Assembly: GCF_021596945.1 (NCBI RefSeq)
Contig: NZ_CP063779.1
Coordinates: forward strand, 2,702,001-2,766,000
Source of the DNA: Mongoliitalea daihaiensis
GTDB taxonomy: Bacteria; Bacteroidota; Bacteroidia; Cytophagales; Cyclobacteriaceae
DNA length: 64,000 bases
Reading direction: 5' to 3'
Shown here: in pieces, positions 39,424 through 48,007 of the stretch
Numbering within the stretch: position 1 is the first letter of the stretch
Layout of the letters: the number at the start of each line of letters is the position of its first letter
Position numbers and translations under genes: made by a program
The notes under the pieces: model-generated
The model's input: the letters and a program-made list of their open reading frames with translations, nothing else
Databases searched by the model: none
What the model was told of the DNA's origin: nothing

Positions 39424-39987
39424 ATGATATTGGTTGGGAATGCTGTGATCAGCGACGATATAAAGGAACAGTTTTTTGTTTGCGATCTGGAAAAATGTAA
39501 AGGGGCCTGTTGTGTAGAAGGAGATGCAGGAGCTCCCTTGGAGGATCATGAAACAGAAATTTTAGAAAAAATATATCCTGCTATCAAAGATTACATAACA
39601 CCGGAGGGGAGAGCGGTCATAGAAAAACAGGGAACTTGGGTGATCGATAAAGACGGAGACAAAGGTACACCTACTATCGGAGAAAATAGAGAGTGTGCTT
39701 ATGCCTTGTATGATGAAAAAGGAGTCTTAAAATGTGGCATCGAACAGGCGCATAAGGATGGCAAAACTGATTTTCAAAAACCTATTAGCTGTCATTTGTA
39801 TCCTATCCGCATTAAAAAATACGATGAATTTGAGGCCTTAAATTACGATCGCTGGGATATTTGCAGTGCCGCCTGTGTATTGGGGCAAAAATTGGGAGTA
39901 CCCTTGTATATTTTCCTCAAAGATGCATTAGTCCGCCACTTTGGCCCAGATTGGTATGCGGAATTAGTGAAGGAGATTGAGGGGTAG
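39424..39987 (+). CDS. DUF3109 family cysteine-rich protein
   Basis: 187 residues with conserved cysteines: [18 protein letters not shown] near the N-terminus (C-x4-C-x3-CC), then NRECAY, LKCGIE, ISCHLYP and WDICSAAC. The spacing resembles the YkgJ/DUF3109 group thought to bind zinc or an Fe-S cluster. No enzyme activity is known to me. It is cytoplasmic by the lack of a signal peptide. It ends 24 bases before a bidirectional terminator shared with the convergent TIGR03643 gene. Confidence 0.82.
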   Translation: MILVGNAVISDDIKEQFFVCDLEKCKGACCVEGDAGAPLEDHETEILEKIYPAIKDYITPEGRAVIEKQGTWVIDKDGDKGTPTIGENRECAYALYDEKGVLKCGIEQAHKDGKTDFQKPISCHLYPIRIKKYDEFEALNYDRWDICSAACVLGQKLGVPLYIFLKDALVRHFGPDWYAELVKEIEG

Positions 39988-40010
39988 AATAGTCTTTGTG
40001 TAAGAGACCA

Positions 40011-40047
40011 AACCCGGCAGGTTTAAAAAACCTGCCGGGTTTTTTTA
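40011..40047. terminator. Bidirectional terminator (palindrome copy 4)
   Basis: Stem AACCCGGCAGGTTT and AAACCTGCCGGGTT around a short A-rich loop, followed by T7. It sits between the converging DUF3109 and TIGR03643 genes and shares its core with 150-182 and 3584-3610. Confidence 0.85.
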
Positions 40048-40062
40048 TTCTTCTAGCTTTTT

Positions 40063-40350
40063 TTATTTCCGCTTACTGATTTTATTAAAAGTAATTTTCC
40101 GCTGCTGATTGGATTTAAAGCGTAGCAAATTATCGGGTGCTTTGGCAATGTGTTTGGTTTTGCGTCCTTGTACACGTTCGCGCCACATTTTGAAGGAACT
40201 TGCCTTCATTTCTCTGCGCATGAGTTGGATTACTTCTTGTTCGGCAACACCAAATTGTAATTCAATGGCATCAAAGGGTGTACGGTCTTCCCAAGCCATC
40301 TCCACAATCCGATCTATGTCTTCGGGGCTGAGTTCCTTAATTTTTTCCAT
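40063..40350 (-). CDS. TIGR03643 family small protein
   Basis: 95 residues. The N-terminal ELSPEDIDRIVEMAWEDRTPF and the following FGVAEQEVIQLMRREMK form a helix-turn-helix-like unit, and the C-terminal third is very basic (RVQGRKTKH, SNQQRKITFNKISKRK). This is the TIGR03643 family, which is often found beside photolyase genes. Here it is divergent from the photolyase at 40391 with only 40 bases between starts, so the two share a control region. Nucleic-acid binding is inferred from the basic tail. Confidence 0.82.
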   Translation of the reverse strand: MEKIKELSPEDIDRIVEMAWEDRTPFDAIELQFGVAEQEVIQLMRREMKASSFKMWRERVQGRKTKHIAKAPDNLLRFKSNQQRKITFNKISKRK

Positions 40351-40390
40351 ACTCGCAAAACTTTGAAAAGGCTTCTTTGTTTGATCATTG

Positions 40391-41860
40391 ATGCAAAAAG
40401 TTTCGATTGTATGGTTTAAGCGAGATTTACGCTTAGAAGATCATGAAGCCCTAGCAGCAGCCTGCGAGGCAGGATTGCCTGTGATCTTACTTTATATTTT
40501 TGAGCCAAATCTTGTTGGGGCACCTCAAAGTGATGCCAGGCATTGGCGCTTTGTATGGGAAAGTTTGGAAGATCTCAACAATTCTTTAAAGCCCTACGAT
40601 GCACGCATTCACGTGTTCTATGCAGATCCTATCCATGTTTTTCAATCGTTGGCAACTATGTATAGGGTTGTTGCAGTCTATTCTCATATAGAAACAGGCC
40701 TGAAAGTAACGTATGATCGGGATAAACAAATGCAACATTTTTTCAAGGAATCTAGAATTGGCTGGCTTGAATATCGGCAGCAAGGAGTCAAGCGTGGTAG
40801 AAAAAGTAGGTCCAAATGGTCCCAAGAATGGTATGCGCAAATGTCTTCCCCTCAGGTTCATCCAAACTTGAAAAAAGCTATCATCTATACTTTACCCAAA
40901 GCAGTCAATGAACGCATTGAATCTTTATCCATTCCTGAGGTTTGGAAAATACCGGTTCCTCAGATGCAAAAAGGTGGCCCGAGTACTGCCAGGCGATATT
41001 TTGATTCGTTTTTTGCGGAAAGGGCTGCTAATTATAACCGGCATATTTCTAAGCCAGAATTGAGTAGGAGGGGATGCAGCCGTTTATCACCGTACTTGGC
41101 TTGGGGGAATTTGTCTATTCGTCAAGTATATCAAGAGGCCGAACGGATTAAGAAAATGAAAAAATTTGTCCGGAACCTAACAAATTTTCAATCTAGGCTA
41201 CGATGGCATTGCCACTTTATCCAAAAATTTGAATCTGAGTGTAGAATGGAATTTGAACACGTCAACCGTGGCTTTGATGAGCTAGTGAAGCCTTTCGATG
41301 AGCGTAAAGTTGAAGCTTGGAAAAATGGACAGACCGGGATTCCTATGGTAGATGCCTGTATGCGCTGTGTAGTGGAGACTGGCTATTTGAATTTCCGTAT
41401 GCGCGCTATGTTAGTGTCTTTTTTAACCCATCATCTCTGGCAGGATTGGAGAACAGGGGAGGTGCATTTGGCTAATCAATTCTTGGACTTTGAGCCTGGG
41501 ATTCATTTTCCCCAATTTCAGATGCAGGCAGGTGTGACAGGTATCAATACAGTTCGGATTTATAATCCAGTGAAGCAATCTCAAGAACACGATCCAGAGG
41601 GAACGTTTATTAAAAAATGGGTCCCTGAGTTGGCAAATTTGAAAGCACCATACTATCACGAGCCTTGGAAAATGACTGTTATGGAACAGCAGATGTTGGG
41701 ATTTACGCTTGGGGTGGATTATCCGTACCCTATCGTAGATGTGGAAGAGGCTAGGAGATTTGCCCGAGATACGATCTGGAAAGCTCAAAAGCTGCTACCT
41801 GTCCAAGAGGATGCCTTGAGGATTTTGGAGAAGCATACGGTGCCGAATCGTTGGCCATGA
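40391..41860 (+). CDS. DNA photolyase/cryptochrome
   Basis: 489 residues from the ATG at 40391 (a TTG three bases earlier is less likely). N-terminal photolyase domain (about 1-135) starts with [18 protein letters not shown]. The FAD-binding helical domain follows: [50 protein letters not shown], and the FAD core [26 protein letters not shown] with [17 protein letters not shown]. It should repair UV-induced cyclobutane dimers with blue light; a cryptochrome or other subclass cannot be excluded because the segments differ from E. coli PhrB. Neighbour of TIGR03643. Confidence 0.88.
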   Translation: MQKVSIVWFKRDLRLEDHEALAAACEAGLPVILLYIFEPNLVGAPQSDARHWRFVWESLEDLNNSLKPYDARIHVFYADPIHVFQSLATMYRVVAVYSHIETGLKVTYDRDKQMQHFFKESRIGWLEYRQQGVKRGRKSRSKWSQEWYAQMSSPQVHPNLKKAIIYTLPKAVNERIESLSIPEVWKIPVPQMQKGGPSTARRYFDSFFAERAANYNRHISKPELSRRGCSRLSPYLAWGNLSIRQVYQEAERIKKMKKFVRNLTNFQSRLRWHCHFIQKFESECRMEFEHVNRGFDELVKPFDERKVEAWKNGQTGIPMVDACMRCVVETGYLNFRMRAMLVSFLTHHLWQDWRTGEVHLANQFLDFEPGIHFPQFQMQAGVTGINTVRIYNPVKQSQEHDPEGTFIKKWVPELANLKAPYYHEPWKMTVMEQQMLGFTLGVDYPYPIVDVEEARRFARDTIWKAQKLLPVQEDALRILEKHTVPNRWP

Positions 41861-42103
41861 AGGGTTTCTTGCAACGAATCCAAAGGATGATGCAACGATC
41901 GCAAAGTTCTAATTCGATGATAATTTGAGGATGACATTAAAAACCATAGCTTTTTTCTTCAATAGACTTCAAGGTTTTCAGATTCTGGTAATGAAAGTTT
42001 TTTTCATTTGTAAGACTCATCAAACAAAGTTAACAATACCCATTGTAAGAGGTGTCATGTACAAGGAACTACTGCTAAACATTTAAAAAAACAAATTTAA
42101 AAT
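41861..42103. other. Non-coding gap after the photolyase
   Basis: About 240 bases with no supported open frame on either strand. The only marked structure is the long palindrome that follows at 42104. Confidence 0.5.
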
Positions 42104-42150
42104 CCCCTTTAGACCTGTCAGGTTTTCAAAACCTGACAGGTCTAAAGGGG
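42104..42150. repeat. Long perfect palindrome (copy 5, diverged)
   Basis: 47 bases: a 23-bp arm starting CCCCTTTAGACCTG, a single central C, and its exact complement. The inner part GTCAGGTTTT/AAAACCTGAC is a variant of the GCAGGTTT/AAACCTGC element seen at 150, 3584, 23879 and 40011. It lies between the converging photolyase and M14 peptidase genes and could terminate both. Confidence 0.85.
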
Positions 42151-42202
42151 AGTCAACAGCTTCGGAAGTCTTTTTTCAACCTCGAAGATTTTTCATTTTG
42201 AA

Positions 42203-44110
42203 TTATTGAAGCGTAACTTCTTGCTCCAAGTAACCACCTCTCGTAGAAAGCAACTTTACTTTGGCTTTTATAGGGTCTTTTTGGTTGACTTTAACACGGA
42301 ACTTCACTTCTTTTTCTTCACCAGCTTCTGTATAGCCAGCGTAGATTGTTTTATCGTATAAACTTGGTTCGCTGATTTGCACGATTGCTTTTTCATGGCC
42401 TTTGGTCAGCTCTTTGTCAAACTCCAGCATTACTCGGTCTTCCTGTACGATTTTCACACGTTTTGCTTGGTCAAGCGCTACGGGAAGTTTACCGACATTT
42501 TTCCACTTGACAGTGATCTCGTACTCATTCCCGATTTTTTGTACGATAGGGTCTTCCATAATCAGCTCCGGCAAATCCATGGCCATGGCTACATTGAATA
42601 AGGATTGTTTTTTAATCCATCCTTCCAATTGCCAAGGTGGGCCATTTTGGGAGAAAAATTTGGGGTGGAAACCACCGATTTCTACTTCGCCCAATTGTGG
42701 GTGCATGAATTTCTCCCATACTTTGAATCCTCTGCTACCATTTTCCTCATCATCCCAGCGGAGGGCATCGTAATCATCTAAAATTCCGTCACCATCATAG
42801 TCTTTCATGGCGCCATTATTCCAGAGTTCATCGCCATACCAGATAGCCCCATAATAGAAGTAACCAAAATCAGGTCCATGACCAAAAAGAGGGTTTGGTT
42901 TTAACGGATCACCTGTTAGGCGATTGAATCCACCACGTGTACTGTAGGTTTCATATACATCACCTGCCCAAGGGTAGCCAGTGATACTCATGCCGAGGCT
43001 ATCGTAGTATTCGTAAATCTTTCGATCTTTTTCAAACATAGACTCTGCACTGCTGGAAGTAGATGGTGGTCTTAGGTGCATGGGAACGCGCGTATCCAAG
43101 GAGTTGACTACGGAAATGTTTGGGTGCTTAATAAGCCATAAGAAGGTAGCTCTTGTTTCTATTTCGCTGAGGGGATATTCTCCCGCTCCAAACTGGGTGT
43201 AACCCCTTCCTGTAGCCTCTTCGCGCGTATTGGGTCTCCAGTTTTCCGGATAATTTCTATGCAGATCTAAGCCGCCAATTCCATCTTCATTGAATCGCCC
43301 GTCTCCATCATTGTCTATACCCTCGGTGTACATCAAGTATTCGCCTTTACCATCCAAAACACGTTTCATCAGGCGCTTTTTAGGATCTCTAGGATCGATG
43401 ATATAGTTTGCTTTCTCTTTTTCCTCTGCAGTTACTGCTTTTTTACGCATCATATGGATAACACCGTCACCGTTGAGATCTTCTTCTGGATCTTCATCAT
43501 ATAATCCGTCACCATCTACATCAAAGGGGCGAACGGTACTTCTGTTTCGCTGCTCAGAAAATAGGTACATATTAGTGCCGTCCGGGTTATTTTGTGGACG
43601 TACATAGATAGTTTTAGTATCGATCAAATGTGTAATTTCGGGATCTTTACCATAATTTTCCAACAAATACTGCGTCAGCCATAAGACCGCTTCACTGGCA
43701 GTAACTTCACCTCCATGTCTTCCTCCTTCAAAGAATGCAGCCGGCTTATTGGTATGTTTGCCGGTTTTTTTATTGGTAATAGTCATCTGCAAGATGGGAC
43801 GGCCTTCAAATGAACGGGCAACTTCATAGAGTTCGGTGATATCTGGATATTTTTCGGCCCATAGTCTGTACCAATGATACATTACATCCGGTGTGTGGTA
43901 GATATCAAAGGTTAGTTTGTCACCAGGAGTGTATTCCACTTCGGGAAATTCATATTTTTTGAAAAAGGATTGTCCGTGCCGTTCTCCTGCAACAGTGTAA
44001 AATTTGGACTTAGGATCTTGTTCAGGAAAAGACTTCCCGTATTCCTGAGCATAGAGCCCACTACTTCCTATTAGGATAGCGAGCAAAGTACAGTAAAGTT
44101 TTCTCATCAT
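42203..44110 (-). CDS. Exported M14 family zinc carboxypeptidase
   Basis: 635 residues. Signal peptide about 1-22 (LIGSSGLYAQ). The M14 domain has the zinc motif H-x-x-E at His132 and Glu135 (GGRHGGEVTASE), and RPQNNPDGT and LDLHRNYPENW further on. Inserted Asp-rich loops resemble calcium-binding type-3 repeats: DVDGDGLYDEDPEEDLNGDG, DNDGDGRFNEDG and DYDGDGILDDYD. The C-terminal 110 residues form a beta-rich domain. It should cleave C-terminal residues of extracellular peptides, probably stabilised by calcium. A second ATG is the second codon; either could start. Confidence 0.9.
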   Translation of the reverse strand: MMRKLYCTLLAILIGSSGLYAQEYGKSFPEQDPKSKFYTVAGERHGQSFFKKYEFPEVEYTPGDKLTFDIYHTPDVMYHWYRLWAEKYPDITELYEVARSFEGRPILQMTITNKKTGKHTNKPAAFFEGGRHGGEVTASEAVLWLTQYLLENYGKDPEITHLIDTKTIYVRPQNNPDGTNMYLFSEQRNRSTVRPFDVDGDGLYDEDPEEDLNGDGVIHMMRKKAVTAEEKEKANYIIDPRDPKKRLMKRVLDGKGEYLMYTEGIDNDGDGRFNEDGIGGLDLHRNYPENWRPNTREEATGRGYTQFGAGEYPLSEIETRATFLWLIKHPNISVVNSLDTRVPMHLRPPSTSSSAESMFEKDRKIYEYYDSLGMSITGYPWAGDVYETYSTRGGFNRLTGDPLKPNPLFGHGPDFGYFYYGAIWYGDELWNNGAMKDYDGDGILDDYDALRWDDEENGSRGFKVWEKFMHPQLGEVEIGGFHPKFFSQNGPPWQLEGWIKKQSLFNVAMAMDLPELIMEDPIVQKIGNEYEITVKWKNVGKLPVALDQAKRVKIVQEDRVMLEFDKELTKGHEKAIVQISEPSLYDKTIYAGYTEAGEEKEVKFRVKVNQKDPIKAKVKLLSTRGGYLEQEVTLQ

Positions 44111-44218
44111 AGGATTGGTTTACATTTCCTTAAAAATAAGCGCAGGGTAACTGCTTTCATAACCATTCAAAAAAAAATCCCCGACTTTCGTCGAGGATCG
44201 TTGATGAGTTGTACTCAA

Positions 44219-44662
44219 TTAGTAACTGATGAGCAATTCAAAAGATGTATCGCTGTAGCTTGTAAATCCAGGTACTGGTTGAGCATTAGGTAATTTTCTC
44301 AACACATGAGCAACTCGTTCTTTAGTCCCTTTGTCAACATTTTCGGTCATTAAATCAAATCCAATAATTTTTCCTTTAGAATTGATATTTACCACTATTT
44401 TTAATTCATCTAATTCAGCAGCTTTTTTTGTTCTAAATATAAAAGGCAAATGACTGTCAATTACATCAAGAGTATGTTCAGGCCAAGCCCATTCACAAAT
44501 AAAACTCTCAGAGGTTGAAGTAGCAGAAATGGTTGAAATTGGTTTCAAAGCAACATATCCATCTTTTTCTGCTGAACCGTTCCCAAGGTTGGAACCTAGT
44601 ACACTTAGAGAAGTGAATACTGCTAAAACTCCGGTGGTCAATATTTTTATGAAGAGTGACAT
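44219..44662 (-). CDS. Small exported protein of unknown function
   Basis: 147 residues from the ATG at 44662 (MSLFIKIL), which gives a proper signal peptide (hydrophobic to about residue 24); a longer frame from 44728 would bury it. The mature part (IVVNINSKGKIIGFDL, RVAHVLRKLPNAQPVPGF) looks like a short beta-alpha-beta domain reminiscent of TonB C-terminal-type domains, but this is weak. No known function. Ends near the M14 peptidase start, 108 bases apart, same strand. Confidence 0.65.
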   Translation of the reverse strand: MSLFIKILTTGVLAVFTSLSVLGSNLGNGSAEKDGYVALKPISTISATSTSESFICEWAWPEHTLDVIDSHLPFIFRTKKAAELDELKIVVNINSKGKIIGFDLMTENVDKGTKERVAHVLRKLPNAQPVPGFTSYSDTSFELLISY

Positions 44663-45045
44663 GGCTTTTTCTCTGCTTTGATGATGTAAAAATACATCAA
44701 AAAACTTTTCAAACAAATAAATTTGCATTTTATATCAAAAAAAAGGCAACAAAAAAGTCTTGCCATAGACAAGACTCTTTTCAGAATATAAACCCAAATA
44801 TAACTTTAGAGATTAAAAGTTTCAGAACTATGTAAAGCTTCTAGGTTGAAGCATTTGGCGTAGAAACAATATTTAATTTTGACAATCTAATTACTTCTCA
44901 AATTAAATATTTGAATCGAAAGCAACGTCAAAATAAAAGGGTTTAAATTTAAAATGCAAATTGAAAAATAAATTTTGTAAATTTTTAACTGTTTCATAAT
45001 TTACGCATGGTTTTATTAACACGACTTCAAAATCACCTATAAAAA
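44663..45045. other. Divergent intergenic region upstream of the Lrp regulator
   Basis: 383 A+T-rich bases between diverging genes, with no supported gene. It holds one hairpin (AAAAGTCTTG and CAAGACT around 44753-44778) that no known transcript needs as a terminator. The promoters of both flanking genes must lie here, but I could not place them. Confidence 0.45.
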
Positions 45046-45513
45046 ATGGATAAAATTTCAGATATTGATAATGTTGATCTCAAGATCATTTCATTATTAA
45101 ACCAAGATGCAAAGACTCCTTATACAGAAATTGCAAAAAAGGTATTTGTTTCTTCAGGGACTGTGCATGTGCGTATGCGTAAGTTGGAAGATATGGGAGT
45201 GGTAAAAAGTGCTACTCTAAATATAGATTTCGCAAAATTAGGGTATGATATATCTGCATTTTTAGGTATTTATCTTGAGAAAAGTAGCTTGTATGATAAT
45301 GTAATAGAAATGTTAAAGCAGATTCCAGAGGTCATCAACGCTTATTATACAACTGGCAATTATTCAATTTTTGCTAAAATCATTTGTAAAGACACCAATC
45401 ATCTTCGAACCGTTTTGGATAATATTCAAAAGGTGGATGGAATCGATCGTACGGAAACATTGATTGTCTTGGAGGAAAGCATTAATCGTCCAATTCAGTT
45501 TTTTGACAAGTAA
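45046..45513 (+). CDS. Lrp/AsnC family transcriptional regulator
   Basis: 155 residues: an N-terminal helix-turn-helix (about 1-60; VDLKIISLLNQDAKTPYTEIAKKVFVSSGTVHVRMRKLEDMGVV) and a C-terminal RAM/AsnC ligand domain (about 70-150). These proteins bind amino acids and usually control amino-acid metabolism as octamers. It sits upstream of the suf operon on the same strand but is separated by 249 bases, a terminator, and a palindrome, so it need not regulate suf. Ligand unknown. Confidence 0.92.
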   Translation: MDKISDIDNVDLKIISLLNQDAKTPYTEIAKKVFVSSGTVHVRMRKLEDMGVVKSATLNIDFAKLGYDISAFLGIYLEKSSLYDNVIEMLKQIPEVINAYYTTGNYSIFAKIICKDTNHLRTVLDNIQKVDGIDRTETLIVLEESINRPIQFFDK

Positions 45514-45520
45514 AAATAAA

Positions 45521-45543
45521 TTATTTAGATTAAATCCAAATAA
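45521..45543. promoter_or_regulatory. Near-perfect 23-base palindrome upstream of suf
   Basis: TTATTTAGATT then AAATCCAAATAA, with a single mismatch to perfect symmetry, 8 bases after the Lrp stop. It is the best member of the family seen at the TonB receptor promoter (36136, 36176). A weaker match keeping the right arm (GTCTAAATAA) lies at 45731-45753, ten bases before the sufB ATG. Confidence 0.5.
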
Positions 45544-45585
45544 AACATTTTTTTAATTATTCTTAGAAACTGTATCACTATAAGG

Positions 45586-45623
45586 AAAGGGCTGAATTGT
45601 TTAAATTTAGCCCTTTAATTTTT
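45586..45623 (+). terminator. Terminator between lrp and suf
   Basis: Stem AAAGGGCT (45586-45593) and AGCCCTTT (45609-45616), loop of 15, followed by AATTTTTT. It ends the regulator transcript and makes suf a separate unit. Confidence 0.75.
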
Positions 45624-45762
45624 TATTCTACTCAATATGAGGTTGATATGTGATCTTTGTTACTTTTTTTTATGATTTTTTTTGTGCTTGTGAACAATAA
45701 TTTTTCCAATTGTGTTGTACATTCACACCATAAAATGTAATTAGTCTAAATAATTCAGCCCA

Positions 45763-47208
45763 ATGAGCAAGGATAATCAAATACTGGAAGAATTAACATC
45801 AAAAGAATACGAGCATGGCTGGTCTGTCGCACTTGAAGCAGATGAAGCCCCTCTCGGTCTCAACGAAGATATCGTACGATGGATTTCTGCAAAAAAAGAG
45901 GAACCTGAATGGATGCTAGAATGGAGATTGAAAGCTTTTAAAGTTTGGCAAGCCATGAAGGAGCCAACGTGGGCAAATGTTCATTATCCTAAGATAGATC
46001 TTCAAGCTGTCAGATATTATTCGGCTCCTAAGCAAGCGAATAAGCCTAAAAGTTTGGATGAAATTGATCCTGAATTATTGCAGATTTACGAACGTTTGGG
46101 TATCAATCTTAATGAGCAGAAACGCCTGCAGGGAATTGCAGTAGATGCGGTATTAGATTCAGTATCTGTTGGAACCACTTTTAAAGACACTTTATCTAAG
46201 CTAGGAATCATCTTCTGTTCTTTCAGTGAAGCGGTGAAGGAACATCCCGAATTGGTCAAGAAATATTTGGGCTCTGTTGTACCTGTTGCTGACAATTATT
46301 ATGCAGCACTAAATTCGGCGGTGTTTTCAGACGGATCTTTTTGTTATATCCCCAAAGGCGTACGTTGCCCGATGGAGTTATCAACTTATTTCAGAATTAA
46401 TGCAGCGAATACAGGGCAATTTGAGCGAACATTAATTATTGCAGATGAGAATTCCTATGTATCCTATTTGGAAGGCTGTACAGCTCCTCAGCGCGATGAA
46501 AATCAATTACACGCAGCAGTAGTTGAAATTTATGCTGATAAGCATGCGGAAGTAAAATACTCCACCGTTCAGAATTGGTTCCCGGGAGACAAGGAAGGAA
46601 AGGGCGGAATCTACAATTTTGTTACGAAACGAGGAATCTGTGCAGGAGATTATTCTAAAATATCTTGGACCCAAGTAGAAACAGGTTCGGCCGTTACATG
46701 GAAGTACCCGTCTTGTATATTAAAAGGTGATCATTCCGTAGGTGAGTTTTACTCAGTCGCTGTAACTAATAACTATCAGCAGGCAGATACAGGGACAAAA
46801 ATGATCCACATCGGGAAAAACACACGTTCTAGAATTGTATCGAAAGGAATTTCTGCTGGTAAATCTCAAAATTCTTACAGGGGACAAGTGCAAGTCATGA
46901 AACGTGCCGACAATGCACGTAATTTCTCCCAATGCGACTCCTTATTAATGGGTGACAGATGTGGTGCTCATACGTTCCCTTACATTGATATACAAAACTC
47001 TTCCGCTAAGGTAGAACATGAGGCAACCACTTCGAAAATCGGAGAAGATCAATTATTCTATTGTAATCAGCGAGGCATTTCCACAGAGGATGCTGTAGCA
47101 TTGATTGTGAATGGATATGCGAAAGAAGTTTTGAACCAACTTCCTATGGAGTTTGCAGTAGAAGCTCAAAAATTACTTGCCTTAACCTTGGAAGGCTCTG
47201 TCGGTTAA
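45763..47208 (+). CDS. sufB: Fe-S cluster assembly scaffold SufB
   Basis: 481 residues, full length. The C-terminal beta-helix domain contains [25 protein letters not shown] and the conserved YLEGCTAP segment with the Cys that receives sulfur. SufB forms the SufBC2D scaffold on which Fe-S clusters are built. It is the first gene of sufB-sufC-sufD-sufS-sufE-DUF59, with 26 bases before sufC. A half-palindrome of the putative metal operator lies just upstream of the start. Confidence 0.97.
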   Translation: MSKDNQILEELTSKEYEHGWSVALEADEAPLGLNEDIVRWISAKKEEPEWMLEWRLKAFKVWQAMKEPTWANVHYPKIDLQAVRYYSAPKQANKPKSLDEIDPELLQIYERLGINLNEQKRLQGIAVDAVLDSVSVGTTFKDTLSKLGIIFCSFSEAVKEHPELVKKYLGSVVPVADNYYAALNSAVFSDGSFCYIPKGVRCPMELSTYFRINAANTGQFERTLIIADENSYVSYLEGCTAPQRDENQLHAAVVEIYADKHAEVKYSTVQNWFPGDKEGKGGIYNFVTKRGICAGDYSKISWTQVETGSAVTWKYPSCILKGDHSVGEFYSVAVTNNYQQADTGTKMIHIGKNTRSRIVSKGISAGKSQNSYRGQVQVMKRADNARNFSQCDSLLMGDRCGAHTFPYIDIQNSSAKVEHEATTSKIGEDQLFYCNQRGISTEDAVALIVNGYAKEVLNQLPMEFAVEAQKLLALTLEGSVG

Positions 47209-47234
47209 TCTAACTATTTGAAAACTACATACCT

Positions 47235-47996
47235 ATGTTATCTATAAAAAATCTTCATGCCTCCATTGAAGGAAATGAAATCTTAAGAGGCATCAATCTT
47301 GAAGTTAAAGCAGGAGAAGTACATGCAATCATGGGGCCCAACGGCTCCGGTAAATCTACCCTAGCATCTGTTTTGGCAGGTAGAGAAGAGTATGAAATTA
47401 CGGAAGGTGAAGTTGTATTCCAAAACAAAGATTTATTGGAGATGGCTCCGGAAGAAAGAGCTAGAGAAGGTGTTTTCTTGGCATTCCAGTACCCAGTTGA
47501 AATCCCGGGCGTATCTACCACTAATTTTTTAAGAACAGCTGTGAATCAAGTAAGAGAGCACAGAGGTTTAGACCCATTAGATGCCGTTAAGTTTTTGTCC
47601 ATGATGAAGGAAAAAATGCAATTAGTGGAAATTGATCAAAAATTAATGAGCAGGTCACTGAATGAAGGTTTTTCCGGTGGTGAAAAGAAGAGAAATGAAA
47701 TCTTCCAAATGGCTATGTTGGAACCTACACTTTCCATCTTGGATGAGACAGATTCTGGTTTGGATATCGATGCTTTAAGAATCGTTTCTAACGGTGTCAA
47801 TAAATTGAAAAATGAGAAAACGGCCACCATCGTAGTCACTCATTATCAGCGTCTATTGGATTACATTGTTCCGGATTATGTACACGTATTATATAAAGGC
47901 CGTATTGTGAAATCTGGTACCAAAGAACTTGCACTGGAATTGGAAGAAAAGGGATACGATTGGATCAAGGAAGAAGTTGAATCTGCCTCTGTATAA
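47235..47996 (+). CDS. sufC: Fe-S assembly ATPase SufC
   Basis: 253-residue ABC-type ATPase. Walker A GPNGSGKST (about 34-42), signature segment FSGGEKKRNE, Walker B LSILDETDSGLD (with the Asp-Glu-Thr variant typical of SufC), and the H-loop THYQR. It powers rearrangement of the SufBC2D complex during cluster assembly. 11 bases to sufD. Confidence 0.97.
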   Translation: MLSIKNLHASIEGNEILRGINLEVKAGEVHAIMGPNGSGKSTLASVLAGREEYEITEGEVVFQNKDLLEMAPEERAREGVFLAFQYPVEIPGVSTTNFLRTAVNQVREHRGLDPLDAVKFLSMMKEKMQLVEIDQKLMSRSLNEGFSGGEKKRNEIFQMAMLEPTLSILDETDSGLDIDALRIVSNGVNKLKNEKTATIVVTHYQRLLDYIVPDYVHVLYKGRIVKSGTKELALELEEKGYDWIKEEVESASV

Positions 47997-48007
47997 ATCT
48001 TAAACCA

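Noticed and set aside
44753-44778. Hairpin AAAAGTCTTG/CAAGACT upstream of the Lrp gene
   Set aside because: It looks like a terminator but lies between diverging gene starts, with no transcript needing it; too little evidence to call an RNA or operator.
45046-47208. Lrp/AsnC protein as the direct regulator of suf
   Set aside because: The two are separated by 249 bases and a terminator, and Lrp family members normally respond to amino acids; proximity alone is not evidence.
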